From Larimichthys crocea (lineage: Eukaryota; Chordata; Actinopteri; Sciaenidae): a stretch of DNA of 64,000 nt. Location: positions 10,212,954 through 10,276,953 of the forward strand of contig NC_040027.1 in assembly GCF_000972845.2 (NCBI RefSeq), given 5' to 3'. The position numbers were made by a program, and so were the translations under genes. Position 1 is the stretch's first letter. Every line of letters starts with the position of its first letter. The notes under the pieces are model-generated. The model searched no databases, was not told the origin of the DNA, and worked only from the letters and a program-made list of their open reading frames with translations. Of the stretch, positions 22,101 through 35,439 are shown one piece after another.

Positions 22101-25100
22101 TGCTTCCTGCTGCAAGACACTGACCGTCGTATTTTATCGCAAACAAAGTTCTGTTGAGGCTTTAACAGCTGAGAAGATGCATCTGGTGACCAAAAGCAAA
22201 GACGAAATGAACTTCAAAATCCCTCCAAGACAAAGAAAAAGAAACTGCTACATTACAACCATTTTTCCACCTGCGACCTGAAGTTTTAAAAATGTAATTT
22301 TGCATCTTTCCGTTCTTTATTTTAAAGAAGCGTTTGTCTTTTTCAGAATAACAGATAAAAAATAAAAATAAACTGATAGACTTCTGGAACACATCACCCT
22401 GCACTGATGCAAACACATGATTAACATGCTAACTGAAGTGTAATAATTAACACGTTTCTCCACGAGTGGTGCTGGCTCGGCCTAAAATCACAACCGCATG
22501 TAGTCCAGCCAAACGTACGAACACTAGAATCGCTGTAATTGTTCACTGACAAACCTATTTTTCCTACGAGCAAAATTTCCCCGCTAATTGTATTGATATT
22601 GGCAGAAGAAGCACCATTCAAGGAAGTAAGAATACTGCAGTTTATAACTCAATTGGGCAGAATCAGATTGCAGCACTGGGGCATGATGGGAGTGTTTAGA
22701 CATACGGAAGCAACTTGCGCTGCTCTGCTTCCTCACAAGGCTTCCTCGTGGGCTCCATGCTTTTGTTCCTACGGAGATGGATGGCTCTATTTCACGTTTA
22801 AGGCAATTTATATGGTAATTAATGGAATCATAACTACACCAGAACGGCCTCTGGCCTCATATTCTGGACTGAGAAACACAAGAGACGTGAAGAAAATGAC
22901 GTCAGTTGCTGCAAACATGACTGATCCATCACAGAAGAATAATCCCTGCCACGTGTGATGCTGACAATAGCATAAAAGATGGCTTATAAATACACTGCGA
23001 TGGTTAATGTGATACGAGGAGGAAGAAGAGGCCGCCAGCACACAGGGGGGGTGAGGCTGTGAGGTACCGGTAAGGGGGGATTCTGGCTATTTGAGAGGGG
23101 AGGGAGGGAGGGAGGAAGAGTGGGGTCGGGGGAATGTAGTGGATGTGGTTTCATGATGGTGGCTGTTCAAGGGCTGCCTGGGTGGAGGGAGGCACGGGTT
23201 TCGTACTTGGGCGAGAGGTGAGCAGCGAGGAGTGGGGTTGGTAAATAGTTACCAGGTGTGTGTGTGCGAGGGGAAGAGGTGGGGATAGAGGGGCTCTCCA
23301 AAGTGTGACAGCAGATGGGACAGGAGACAGCTGGCAAACAAGAGCAGAGATGACAGGAAACTGCGTTTTTGTCATTATGCATACGAAGACGGTCCTCACC
23401 AGAAAGATGTCAGTGTCAGCCATTTGTTGAAACACTTCAGGGTACCCCTGTGAAGCTTTTGACTAGTGTGTTTGTATTGTGTGCCAAGACTAAGTCCCCC
23501 CAAAAAACAACGCTGGGCTGTTTCTGATGTAAATCTGCAAGTCACATGATGACCACTGGCCCAAAAAGGCGAAGCTAAACTCCAAGACTCTCTACTGAGC
23601 ATGCCCAACAAGTGGGAACACTGAAAAACTTTTTGCTGTACACGACAAACAAACAAAAAAAATCCATTTTGCTGATCTCTTGTTAGAAACACCAAACGTA
23701 AACAGAATCACATTTATTTACAACAGCAGAAAACTTCACAGGGCACCTTTAAAACACCCACATTTACATTCTCCATGCGAGTGACCTCATGTGGTTTGCG
23801 TGAATGATGACTGTCCTCTTCTTGGTGGCGGTGGCAGAGGGTAGCGTCATGTTATTGACACCACCGCACAAAAGTCTGAGGAGTGAGGGTTGGGGGGGGG
23901 ATTTACACAACCTGACTTCAACAGTGCAGACCGCAACTCATGTCCTGCCTGCTGGAAGCAGTCGAGTTTGGTTTCTTTTAAATGTGAAATGAAATCCTCA
24001 AACCTTCGCCAAGCAGCTTTAGTTGCCTCGAGTTGCTTTGTTAGGGAAAGTCATACGGAGGACGGACAAATGTTTGTTTATTTATGCATCGTCGGTGTCA
24101 GTGTTAACATTTTTCTCTTTATATTAACGTGAATAAACCAACTGTTAATGTACGTGTGTGTGTGTGTGTGCTTCATTCTTGCATTCTTGCAACCCAGCAA
24201 TTTCCAGAATTGTTGGGTTGCATGTGATTTGCATGCAATTTCAGATTCGCTCCCTGCCACATGTTGCTCTGCTGTGGAATGCATTTGCGGACTGAAAAAA
24301 GGAGGGGGGCCATCCCTGACATGATAATCAAGATGATATTTTACTGTGGAGAAGCAGGGAGAGAACCAACCCCCAGATCCATCAAGCCTGAGCCCCGGAA
24401 ACCACTGTTACCCTTAGCATTAGACATGTTTATGTTCCAGCTGCACTATGTGAAGCAGCCACCCACTCACAATGTATTTGTATGGGTGCCTTTGTGTAAG
24501 TGTGAGTGGAGGAGTGCGAGTGTGTGTGTGTGTCTAAGCGTGGTTGGCGAATCGCTGTTCTTCCTGAGCGGACGGTTTCACGTTCACATTTTTCTGCTGG
24601 CTGATTTAACAGAGGAACAGCTTAATTGGGGTTAATTGTTCCAATCCATCTGTGAAGCTGTGTGTGAGTGAGAAAAGAGAGTTTGTATGTGTGCGTGTGC
24701 AGCAACATGTCAAGCTCTGAAATCCAAATCCAAAGCCAATGCTCCCTCACTTTCATCTTATTCATACATTCATGAAAAAATAAACAGTCGGGCCTCAAGG
24801 CAGAGGAGGGCGGTGACGGAGAGGGGGAATGCAAGCAGAGAGAGCTGGTACGACGGAGAGGCAGCTGGCTTTCTCTCTTCCCTCGGCTACCTTCAGACTC
24901 ACATGACATCTACCAGCCGCTTGATTGGAAATGCTAAATACAGGCTTTTCACTTCAGCTCAGACGTGTGTGCGTGTGTGTGCTCATGTGAGTTAGTCACC
25001 TCTCTCGCCACTGATGAACTCATTTCTGCAGTTTTGCATCAGGTTCAGGATCCACTTGTGCTGAGCGAGGATGCACTGCCACGCTGGGTCGCCTTCAGCG

Positions 25101-25753
25101 TGCAGGTCAGACAGGTACCTGCAAAAACACAGGTGTAAAAACTTTACACTCAGAGAAAAGGCAGGAAAAGGAAAGCCCACACACATTCTGGTGAGGTGCC
25201 GGCTTGCAGGCACAGTAGACATCAGAGGAAGGAGACAAATCTTCTGAAGATAGACAGATAGATAAATACTTTATTGATCCCAAAGGAAATTTAAGATTCA
25301 TCAAAAATATGTTGGTGAGTTGTTGCACCACCACAAGCCACCAGTATCTTTTACCTCGTCTTTTCAGCACAGACGAGCTAGCACACAGCATATCTAAGTA
25401 CAGGAAAGGAGAGCGTTGACGTGGATCTGGCCAAAGTCTTACACTCAATTGTTATTGGAGCAAAAGGCAAAAACGCAAAGATCTAAAGCAGATTTTTTTG
25501 ACCCTCTTGCCCTGAACTCCACAAAGACTTCACCCACTTATCCATCTACAGACTTTCTTCCCATAATCATCCTTCTCCCAGGAGTTTACTTCCTGCGCAT
25601 CACTCAGTGACCTGGGGGATGACAGATGACTCACTCTCTGAGCTGTGGCCTGGCTCCCTCTACTGTCATCCTGACAACAAACTACCAGCATACTGCTCAT
25701 TTGTTTCTCATTAGGTGGCATCTTTCAGAAGTTTAAGCAAGTCTCACAGGCAC

Positions 25754-25798
<45 letters not shown>

Positions 25799-28700
25799 CT
25801 CCAACCATCCATGGCAAGAGTAAACAGGAGCTGAGTGGGCGTTCAGAGCTGTGCCTAATGCAGCAGGATGAAAGATGTTGCCGTGTGGTTGAGGACTGGT
25901 CTCTGTGATCCTGACAGGTCGGTCTTAACAATAATAAATCGGGAGAGACCACAAGTATGAATGGATAGAAGGACAGAGAAGGGGGGAAAAAAGAGGGAAA
26001 TAAAAGGCAGGGAGGAGGGAAAAATAGAAACAGAAACAAAAGAACGAGACAACAGAGAGCTGAGAAGATCGGTGAACGTTCTGAGAAAAGTGAGAGGCAG
26101 ACAGAAGAAAGTGGATGGAGGATGGAGTTCTGGTAAACGATGACACAGACAGACATGAAAGGAGTGTAATGAAGGAGTATAAGAGATATGTCATGACTTC
26201 ATATCTACACAGACTGTAGAGATTGTGAGACACATGGCTGAGAAACGTAAAGCTCCCGGATAGTAGATAATGAACCTGCGTATGAGATGTGGAGAGGCCA
26301 CAACGTGACGACTGGGAGGAATAAAGACAGACGGTATGAAGTAGCCATGGCAGCATAACATAAAGACAAAGAGACCTGATGTATCTCTTCTGGTCGTGCA
26401 GTGTTGATGGCACGGTTTGCAGTTTGTCCAATAAGAGTTCCCTCAGAGCTTCGATCCTCGTCTCAACCTCGGCGTACACTAGAGCAGAGTAACGACAACA
26501 ATTTTATTCATGATGAGGATATTTTAAAAAAAAAAAGAGTGATGTTTTCCTTTATTTCATACCTTTTTTGAAAACAGGGACCTCTGTATTACCAAAGAGA
26601 GATTTGGCCTTCTCGTAGTCATTGATCACCACGTCATAATCACCCTGAGAGAGAAAACACACCTCAGTTTTTTAACTTATTAATAATGACACACACTGTG
26701 TGTAAAAGCCTCTCTAGCTCCACCCTCTGGATGACAGACCTCCAGTCTGTGCCTAAACAAATATACTGCACTTACTGCATTAAAAACAACTTTAACTTTG
26801 AAATAACAATTAATAATTAAAAGAGCTGCTCCACAAGGATCCCATGATGCCGGTTGCTCTTCACTTGTAAGGCAGCTTCAGAGATCTAAGACTTTGATGC
26901 ATCAACACAGATTAAATTTTAATTAGTTCAAACCATAGTTTAGCAAAACTAAGTTTAAAATGAGTAAATTTTGGTTTAAAATTACATTTAATTGCACAAT
27001 TAATTAATTAATTTAAGTTTATTGATGTAAACTGAAACTAATTGATATGGAGATGTCTGCTTTATCAAAATAATTAAATAAGAAATATATAAATAAGTAT
27101 AAAAAAATGGATGGACAATACAACTTTATTTACTAGCTAGTTAAAAGGTTGGTTAGCCTTCTTGGACTTGTTTTTGCTGTGGACTGCGTAGGCCAAACAG
27201 ATCCACATCCACCCTCTGGAAACATCCGGTTGGTGTTGGGAGAATTGGTGGCACAGCTGCATTTCGTTCACGGCGCTGTTTGACAGCCGTGTGTGAGTCC
27301 AGTCTTCCCCTTCAGCTCCATCCTACATGCTTTCCTTTGCTGAACAAGCATCTTGACAGAAATTCAGCAGCATCTTTAAACTTCACTGGGTCGAGTCCGT
27401 CTCTCAACTTCCTTGAAGAAACTTGACCATTTTAGTTCAGTTAGTTCATTTTAATTCAGTTTAAAGTTAAAACTGGATCAAGTTTTAGAGTGGAGTTTAA
27501 AGTTTTGGTGTAAAATATTTGAATTTAATCTAGAGAGTGAAAAATAAACTGAGGTCCAAAAAGATGCTTAAATTTGAATTTAATTTTAAGCTGGTTTTAA
27601 AGGTTGGTGCAGCACAATTTAAAGTTAAACTATAATTTAATAAACTAGTGAGACTAGTGAGCTTTGGACAGATGAAGCCTGAGTTACAAACAACTTATTC
27701 TGATACTTTATATACGTGTATTTATACACACACATGTTTATGGTTGTTATTTTCTTGTTTATATGTATTATATTTATTTGCTTCTCATCTTTTTAAAATA
27801 TTTGTATTTGGGATGGTTTCCTGTGGAAGTAAAGGGAAACGAGGTGAAGTTAAACACGCTGGTGAACCCTATGCCGTTTGAAGCTTCTCATGGGAGCCAT
27901 TAGGTTTTATGATTGCTCTGCTGGGCTATAAAATAACTAATGAATATTAACCCACAGATTCAGCGCAAACACTTCTCTGATCATGTTCCCATAGTTTGAG
28001 AGGACGATGTCCTGTTATGACAGCTAAGCGATTAGTTTTATGAACACTGAGACAAAGACAATAGCCTCACAAATAACCAGAGCTAAACACTCTGAGAGTC
28101 CGGACTGCATCTCCACCATCACTCTGAGAGCTTTTCCTCTTAATGAATGATCCAATATCTCACTAGACACAAGTCAGGACGCAGACCGCAGCGCTACAAG
28201 TGTGCCGGTGTGGAGGCAAAGGGAAGTGTTAGGGTTATTATTATTTGTGGATAGTACCTTTTGGATATTGCGTTCAATGTTGAGTGGCAGGTTAAAGAGA
28301 AACTTGAAGCGCTGCAGGACGTTGAGTGCGTTGCGTGTGGAGTCGGCTTTGTCTTTCCGCCCCAAGACCTCCTGGAAAAGAGTATCTGCAGTATCGCTCG
28401 CTCCTACGAGAGGGACGGGGGAGAGAAAGAGTGAGTGAGAAAAAGAGAAACTGAGATACTATGAAAATAAATGTTGATACCACATTTCACTTTTAATGTC
28501 GGTCTCTGGTTTTCTTCCTGCTCTGTATGCTATCTGACACAGCCGAGGCCGAGCTGCTAAGGAGAAAGTGACAGCTATCTCTTAGTCAGGCAGCTTAGTG
28601 GAACCTTTGCACAGCTAACCGGCTTCGTGGGTGGCCTCGGATGTGCCGTCAAACAGAAAAAAGAAACAAGTTCTCCTAATCAAAACAAAACCCCACCCCC

Positions 28701-31700
28701 AACACAAAATCCCTGAAGGAAAAACAGCATGGGACCGAACAGAGGAATATTTCACATTTTTCACTCGCAAATCTGAGTCGTCATGAAAGGAACATTCCCA
28801 TTTTGTGATTGGTGCTGTGTGTGTTTGGTGCATTTTTTTTTTTTTTTTTTTAAGGGGGTTGAACGGTGGCCTGGGCCCACTGGGCCATGGGCCCACAAGT
28901 CTAGGGCTGTGGGGATGAAAGCTACGTCCGGCTGGGAGGTTTATTTACTCTAGACTCCGGGAAAAGGACCTGCTTATTGACCCTCCATTAGAAAAGTCAC
29001 ATTATCATGTATGAGATGAGAGGGTGGGAACACAGGATCTGCTGAGGGATCTGCTCGTTAAAAAGGGGAAGATCTACAAAGGCAGCGAACGGTGTGATGA
29101 ATGGTGGATGGCGAAGTTGGCCAGCACAGCATCAGATTGTCTCTTTGATAATTACTCTGACTCTTTAAATGTTAGTGCAAAAAATAAGATTTTAGGCGTA
29201 AAGACAGAAAAACAATCTCCACCTCAAAAACACAGAATATGGTAAAAGATGTCAGAGAATGGAGAAATATTTAGGGATGTTTGATATATAACAGTAATGG
29301 GAAATGTATATTATTATGTCTTATTCAGATAATGAACACAGTGAATCACAGCAGATATATTATCGGTCACTTCTAATAATTTATATTTTTCCGAATTCTG
29401 CAAAATGGCACATTTTTTGTCCATCACCCCTGATTGGTTAGTGAATGTTCAGATGTTGCGAGCATTTGTCTGGTGGCTGGTGCAAATTTTGTGCCCTTCA
29501 TTAATGTGTGCATAAATTAAAGAGTATGAAATTATTCTTAAAATACAAAAATGTGAAATTATCAGTTATCATTTGTCATGAGATGCAGATAATTATTATT
29601 ATCTAATATTGGGAGAAAGATCACGACCATTCACTTTCTGACACCTATGATCATCTTTAAAACAGAGAACACAATGCGCCCCTGTATACGACCACTTGTT
29701 ATCATGTTTTCATATGACCCACACTCAATGACTCATGGCTCCACAAGATGTGAGATGTAGTTTACTGAACCTGGGAGGACTTTATCACATGTAAGAATCA
29801 TGTATTCTACTGAAAACTGAAAACTGAAAGATATTTGGGAAGATGAAGAGTAGATGACTGTGAGTGGATCAGTAACGTCTGAATTAGTGAACTGGAAGAA
29901 TTTCTCCTTGAATATAATTATAAATGTTTAGAGAACAAAAATTCTAAGAAATAAAGAGTATACAAGAAGTGACTTTGTTTTTTTAGTAACATAATCTGTG
30001 ATGTATTTCAGCGAAAAACTGAACCTGTGCAGTAACACGAGGAGTGCGATAAACAAACACCATCTTCAGTGTCTCTTGTGGTCGGACTCATGCTTACTGT
30101 TGAGGATGTTTTCTAGTCGTTGGGTCATGGATCCCTCCACCCTCTCTGTGCCATCAGACTCCAGCCTCTGGTGGATCGCTGCAACACACAAGTCAGTATT
30201 AATTCATACTGTGAAGGACAGTGATGGACAAAATACAGTGATATCTACTGAAACTAAATCATAATAATAATAAACGTGAGCATGGATGTTGAGTGGATGC
30301 ACAGACAGTACAGTCATGTCGGTAATGTGGAAAAAAAAAGGAGGGAACGGTTCCCCATACTGTAACCTACGTGCAATCCCCCGAGACAGGAACATTTTCA
30401 ATTTCAGGAACCGAAGGTAAAACAATAAACAGGCCCTACCCCAGTGGTAGATGGGAGATAACCCTGTCGATCTCCGCCCCCAGATGCTGCTATTGAACCC
30501 CCCCTGTTTCTGCCTGTTCCCACGCAACACAGGGACCTGACCTTGTTCCAGTGGTGACTGTATTGGATCAATTCACCTAAGCCATTAACAGCACAGTTTT
30601 GTGGTCTTGGGACATTTGGAGCCCTCTGACCTGGAGGTAATGTGAATCGAAAATGTTTTCAACTCTCAGAAAAATAACAGTCGGGAGAGCTGAGCTGGAG
30701 GTCTGAATGCCAAAAATGACTGCTGCTCAGGGGAAGTAGGAGGAACTCTCCGATGGCTTGTATCCATCACTTAGCGTGAAGAGCTTTACGCGGGAGAGGG
30801 GAATTCGAAAAGCCGGGGAGTGGGGGGAGAAAACAGAGAGAGAGAAAGAGAGAGGCAGAGCGAGTGGTGTGGCTACCCCAGTGAATAAATAAATGGTGTG
30901 CAGTAGTGGGCAGCTGGGTGCTGAGAGCTGCAGTGTGGGGTTTATTGACAGAGTGGAGGAAAGGTGGAGAAGGCTTAGGAGACCTTCTCATACATACTTG
31001 CGGAGCGATTCAAATATGCAACGGGGAAACATCTCAAGAATGAAGTTAAGAGACAGAAACATGGAGGCAAAAAAAAAAAAACCTGATCCTCTCATTTCGC
31101 TTCACATCCCTGCCTACCTTCTTCTCCCACAGTTGTTCCACTACAAATACTGGCTGTTAGCGGAGCTTGGACACAGCAGAGGGAGTGAGAGGCAAAGTGA
31201 AGAGGGGGGGGAGTTCTGTAAATAAATATGTGGGTCCATTCTGACAGACAGAAGCCTCAAGGCAGAGACTGAGGTATTCCTAAAACACACTGTTCAAACA
31301 TGCCATGGCCTAATCAGTACGGACGTCGCCGGCCCTTTCGTGGACCTCTCGCTGCTCGCCGACTGGCAGAAAGCGCAGCCAGATGCAGGTTCGGACAAAG
31401 GCACGTAAACGTGGGAGTGTATACGGGGAGAGCACAGGATTGATTGAGACAGACGCGCGTGCACACACACACACGCTGCAGGTCTGCTTCACGTCTCCAC
31501 AGTCCCCCCTTTGCCCTCTTGCCAGCTGTGTGTCCTCTGCATCTGTCACACACTGAAGGGGCTGATGACGCAACAGCTAACCTAAACATCAGGTCAGAGT
31601 CCGGATAACACACGCAGCCAGGACCCGAGGAAGAGCTGCAGCTCCCCGCTTCACTTCCTGGAACCATTGAGGAGGAAAAAAAAATGAATAAGAATAAAAA

Positions 31701-34700
31701 TACAGTGTCCCTGGATTCTAAAGCTGGAGATGTTTTGACTCCTGCCGGGGCTGGGGGCTCAGGGAATAGGCCCTGGGAATCTGGCATTTTTAGGACACGG
31801 TAGCCGCTCAGTTTCCTGCATTACTGGGAGACTTCCTTTTCACACAACAATGAAAAACCACAAATTTCAACATTTTAGTAGAAACAACCCTGGACTCCCT
31901 GACAGACTGTCAGTCAGTCAGTCAGTCAGTCAGAGCTCTGTCTCAGAAGCACGGCCTCTGTTTGTCACCGAGGCTCCGCAACCAAACAGGCTCCGTGCCC
32001 GAAAAACCCTCCATCTCTTTCAACAGTCTGTGGCGGTTCACATGGAGTGTTTACAGGACCACTTATGTCCTCACTGCATAAACAAAAAAAAATCTCTTCT
32101 ATAAACAAATCAAATATTATATTGAAGGAAAAATTGCCAATGGGGAAAAATGACTTGATGACAAGATTTCTTGAAAAAAAGCATCAAGATCTGGTCACTT
32201 CAAAACTAGTAAGAAAGACTTTCAACATATAGGTGCTTGAAACTATATTATTACTTTAATACTTACCAACTTTCTACCTCCAGTAACTACGCCATCAGAC
32301 AAAGGTCAGAAGAGTGTACATTTAGAGGACATTACCCTGTCAGACCCCGTGGAAGTGATATTGCATTACCTCTCTGGGTCGAAGCCTCAAGTACAGCCGT
32401 CTGTCCACACTGGCCAGAGTTAGGGTTCAACTCAGACTGCAGCAAACCGCAAAACAACACTAAGAAAATACATGAAATCCTGATTTGAATACATCAGTAA
32501 CACTTTGTCTTCATTCATATTCCAGGTTGTCTAATGTTTCATAAGCAGCTTTTTTTTTTTTGGATGATGCACCCATCCACCTTTTTACTCGTGATAATCA
32601 TTCAGAAAGCTCAACTTTGGATCTCTAACTCAGATTCTCAGACTGATACAAATAGATTTTAACATCTGTGCACCACCAGGTTTATGTGAAGTAACGTGAG
32701 GTCAGCAATTACTGTATTGCCAAAAAGTCTGCAGCTCACCGTGACTTAATAAGCACAGCGGAAAAACTTTATAATGACGTTGACAAAGGAACTGATCAAT
32801 ATTTAACCAGGTCAATAAAAAAATACAGTCACTAATAAGATGCTAAAAGATTCGATGCTGATCTGGGTGCAGCTCATTCCATGTAAATCTTTGGAGGCCA
32901 TGCAAATTGATGATGCACTTCTGAGTTTCCCGTTTGAAGCTCTAAGATTACAGCCCCGGCTGCAGTCCACCAGTCTCGTTTCTCCATATGCTAAAAGCCG
33001 ACATAACAAACCCAAACAGCGCTGTAATTAACGAGATTTGTGGTTTGCACATGCAAGCGTCTGCATGCAAACTGTGTGCTTAAGCCGAGTTCATAGTTCA
33101 TTAAAAAAAGAGACATGGGATTTTGTTTTGCTATTTCTGTTGAAGATGGTTAGCTGTAGTGGAGAGCAATTAAGAGGCAATTAGTGGGGACAAGAAAAAA
33201 AAAACGAGGCAGGGAGACAAACCCCATGGAGCTCTGCTGTTTGCTCTAAATATTTTCTATCCGCCTCATTTCTTTTCCCAGAGTTGGCTTCTCCTCCTTG
33301 TTTCCACCTTGCCGGCAGCAGTACACTTGTATTAAAAAATAACTCCAGACTCCTATTAAAGTCATCAATAAAAATCTCACATGCAAGCAGAACTGAAAAT
33401 AAACAAGAGAGGAGACAAAAATGACTTGATGGTGATTGAGAGGGCTGGAGGCACTGTGGCAACTTCTAACGCGGCAAATTCAGAGCGAGGAGAACACACG
33501 AGCGCCCTGTTAATTTCTTCCCTTTTTTTTTTTTTTTACACAGCTCATTTCTTCTACATTTTCACAGCCACATCTCAGGTGAGGTTCATTTGGAACGACT
33601 CGGAACAACAGAGACCAGCCAAAGCGCTGCTGAGGGACAAAGAAGGGATTCACGGTTCCTCAGACAGCTGTGCTAACTAGGCCTGGCAGTGAGCTATTGC
33701 AGAGCTGTCTCGAGCTGGCTGGCTGCTAGCAGCGTGCCGGCTGGTATGTCGGTTTGGCTGACCATACCTAGTATACAGAATATCTCCACTTGAGCTATCC
33801 ATTCTGGGCTACCACTTCATTTCGTATGACTCGGGGCCAAATCCTGGCCGAGAAAGGATGTTATAGTGCTGTAATGAGTCATGGTGAGAAGACGGAAGTC
33901 AGGAAGTTTAAAAATCAACTTTTGAGTCAGATTACTGGTCCAAATATGAGATAATGTTTTTTTTTTAAGAAAATGACATTTGAAAAGTGGGAGTCTGTTT
34001 GACTTTCTCTCGTGATGCAGAGTGAGCCTGTTCCTTTATGATAATGTCACATGTTTGTAGCCTTATTGTTGATATGCTAGATAATGTAATTAGTCCAGTT
34101 TAACCCAGTTTAACCCACTAGAGCCTCTGAGTGAAGTGCAACTGGGTTAAAAGCACATTGATTGTCAGATTAAAAAGGACAGTCTGGAAAATAGTAGCAT
34201 CTAAAATCAGACTTCTTCCAAAGAGGCTGACCATAAAGTTTGGTTTGTTAGACATACTTGAAAACACAAACTGGACAGCTGTGAGATTTATGTTTTAAAG
34301 CAGGATATAATGATTTTTTGCTCACTTTGCAGAGTGTTTGGAGGGTAAACACTCACTTTATAAAGTTGTTATGGTGACAGTTGTATATTTATTCATATAT
34401 TTGTGATGCTTATTTATTTAGAAGTGTTTGTCCAGCAGACAGAGAGTCTTAACATTCATTTGGAGCAGTGTCCAAAAAGCAGAAATATATTAATTCTCCT
34501 TTTAGCTCTGTTTTAGAAATTAAAAATATTAATTATTGCAGCTTTAATGGAATTATTTGATGCTCCACTTTTAAAGGAGAAATATTTTATGGATGAAGAC
34601 TAACTGTTGAGTTTGGAAAATTGCAAACAGAGTTTTTATTAAAGGTAAACTGCAAACCTTCGACTGATTAATGCGGATTCTCCTTCAAATGACAGGGCAG

Positions 34701-35392
34701 AAATCAAACAGCACTTAAATATTGTTTGTTAGTTATTTTGTTTTAAATTTTACACTATTACCTTCACTTCAATAAATTCAATAATGCATTTAAAATGTGT
34801 TAAACATGCTATATCTCCAGGGGCGCCCAGGCGGGCATACAGATCCACATCTTGTAATTAAAGCTGTCTTATATTCAGGTTACATAAAATCATAAGCCAT
34901 CATGATGCCCTCTGGGTTCACAGGTCACTTGAGTCCATCCACGGCGCTTCCTCCATCTGTAGAGACTGCACATTTCCCATTGGAGGCAGCGGGCACACAG
35001 TAGGCACGCTCAGTCTGAACGTGAGAATGACTGCGCATTGTTCCCGTTGGTCATATTGGGTCTGTTATCAGCGCTATCGGCCCTAATACTCTGGCCTGCA
35101 TTGTGTTGGTCTGCTCCGTTTATTTAGATTCAGACGCTAACAATGAAAACATTGCCTCTCTCCCAACCGGGGCACAAACATACGGAAAGCAATAATAATA
35201 ATGATGGAGGCAGAAAAAAGTGTACGTATAAATAGAAAGGGGAAGTAACTGAGCGGCTACGGCGGGAGGAGAGAGTAAACAGACAAAAGTATGAATGATG
35301 AAGCAAACAATTGATTTGAGGTACCTGGCAGAGCGACAGCAGTCAGTCTCAGCTACCTTAAAATCTTTTTGGCATCTGGGAGTCAGTGTGGC

Positions 35393-35439
<47 letters not shown>

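Larger units (their letters stand above)
25119..26375 (-). other. exoc2: exoc2 intron 10 (1257 bp)
   Basis: Holds a LINE-tail-like fragment at 25249-25296, a (CA)n tract at 25757-25797 and a GGGA/GAGA purine-rich stretch around 25965-26060. Open frames here are low-complexity shadows. Confidence 0.65.

Noticed and set aside
31314..31787. 157-residue minus open frame in intron 6
   Set aside because: Low-complexity, Ser- and Cys-rich, no family match, no splice support.
31909..31933. Regular repeats that could be mistaken for a CRISPR array
   Set aside because: Simple tetranucleotide repeat without spacers in a vertebrate intron.
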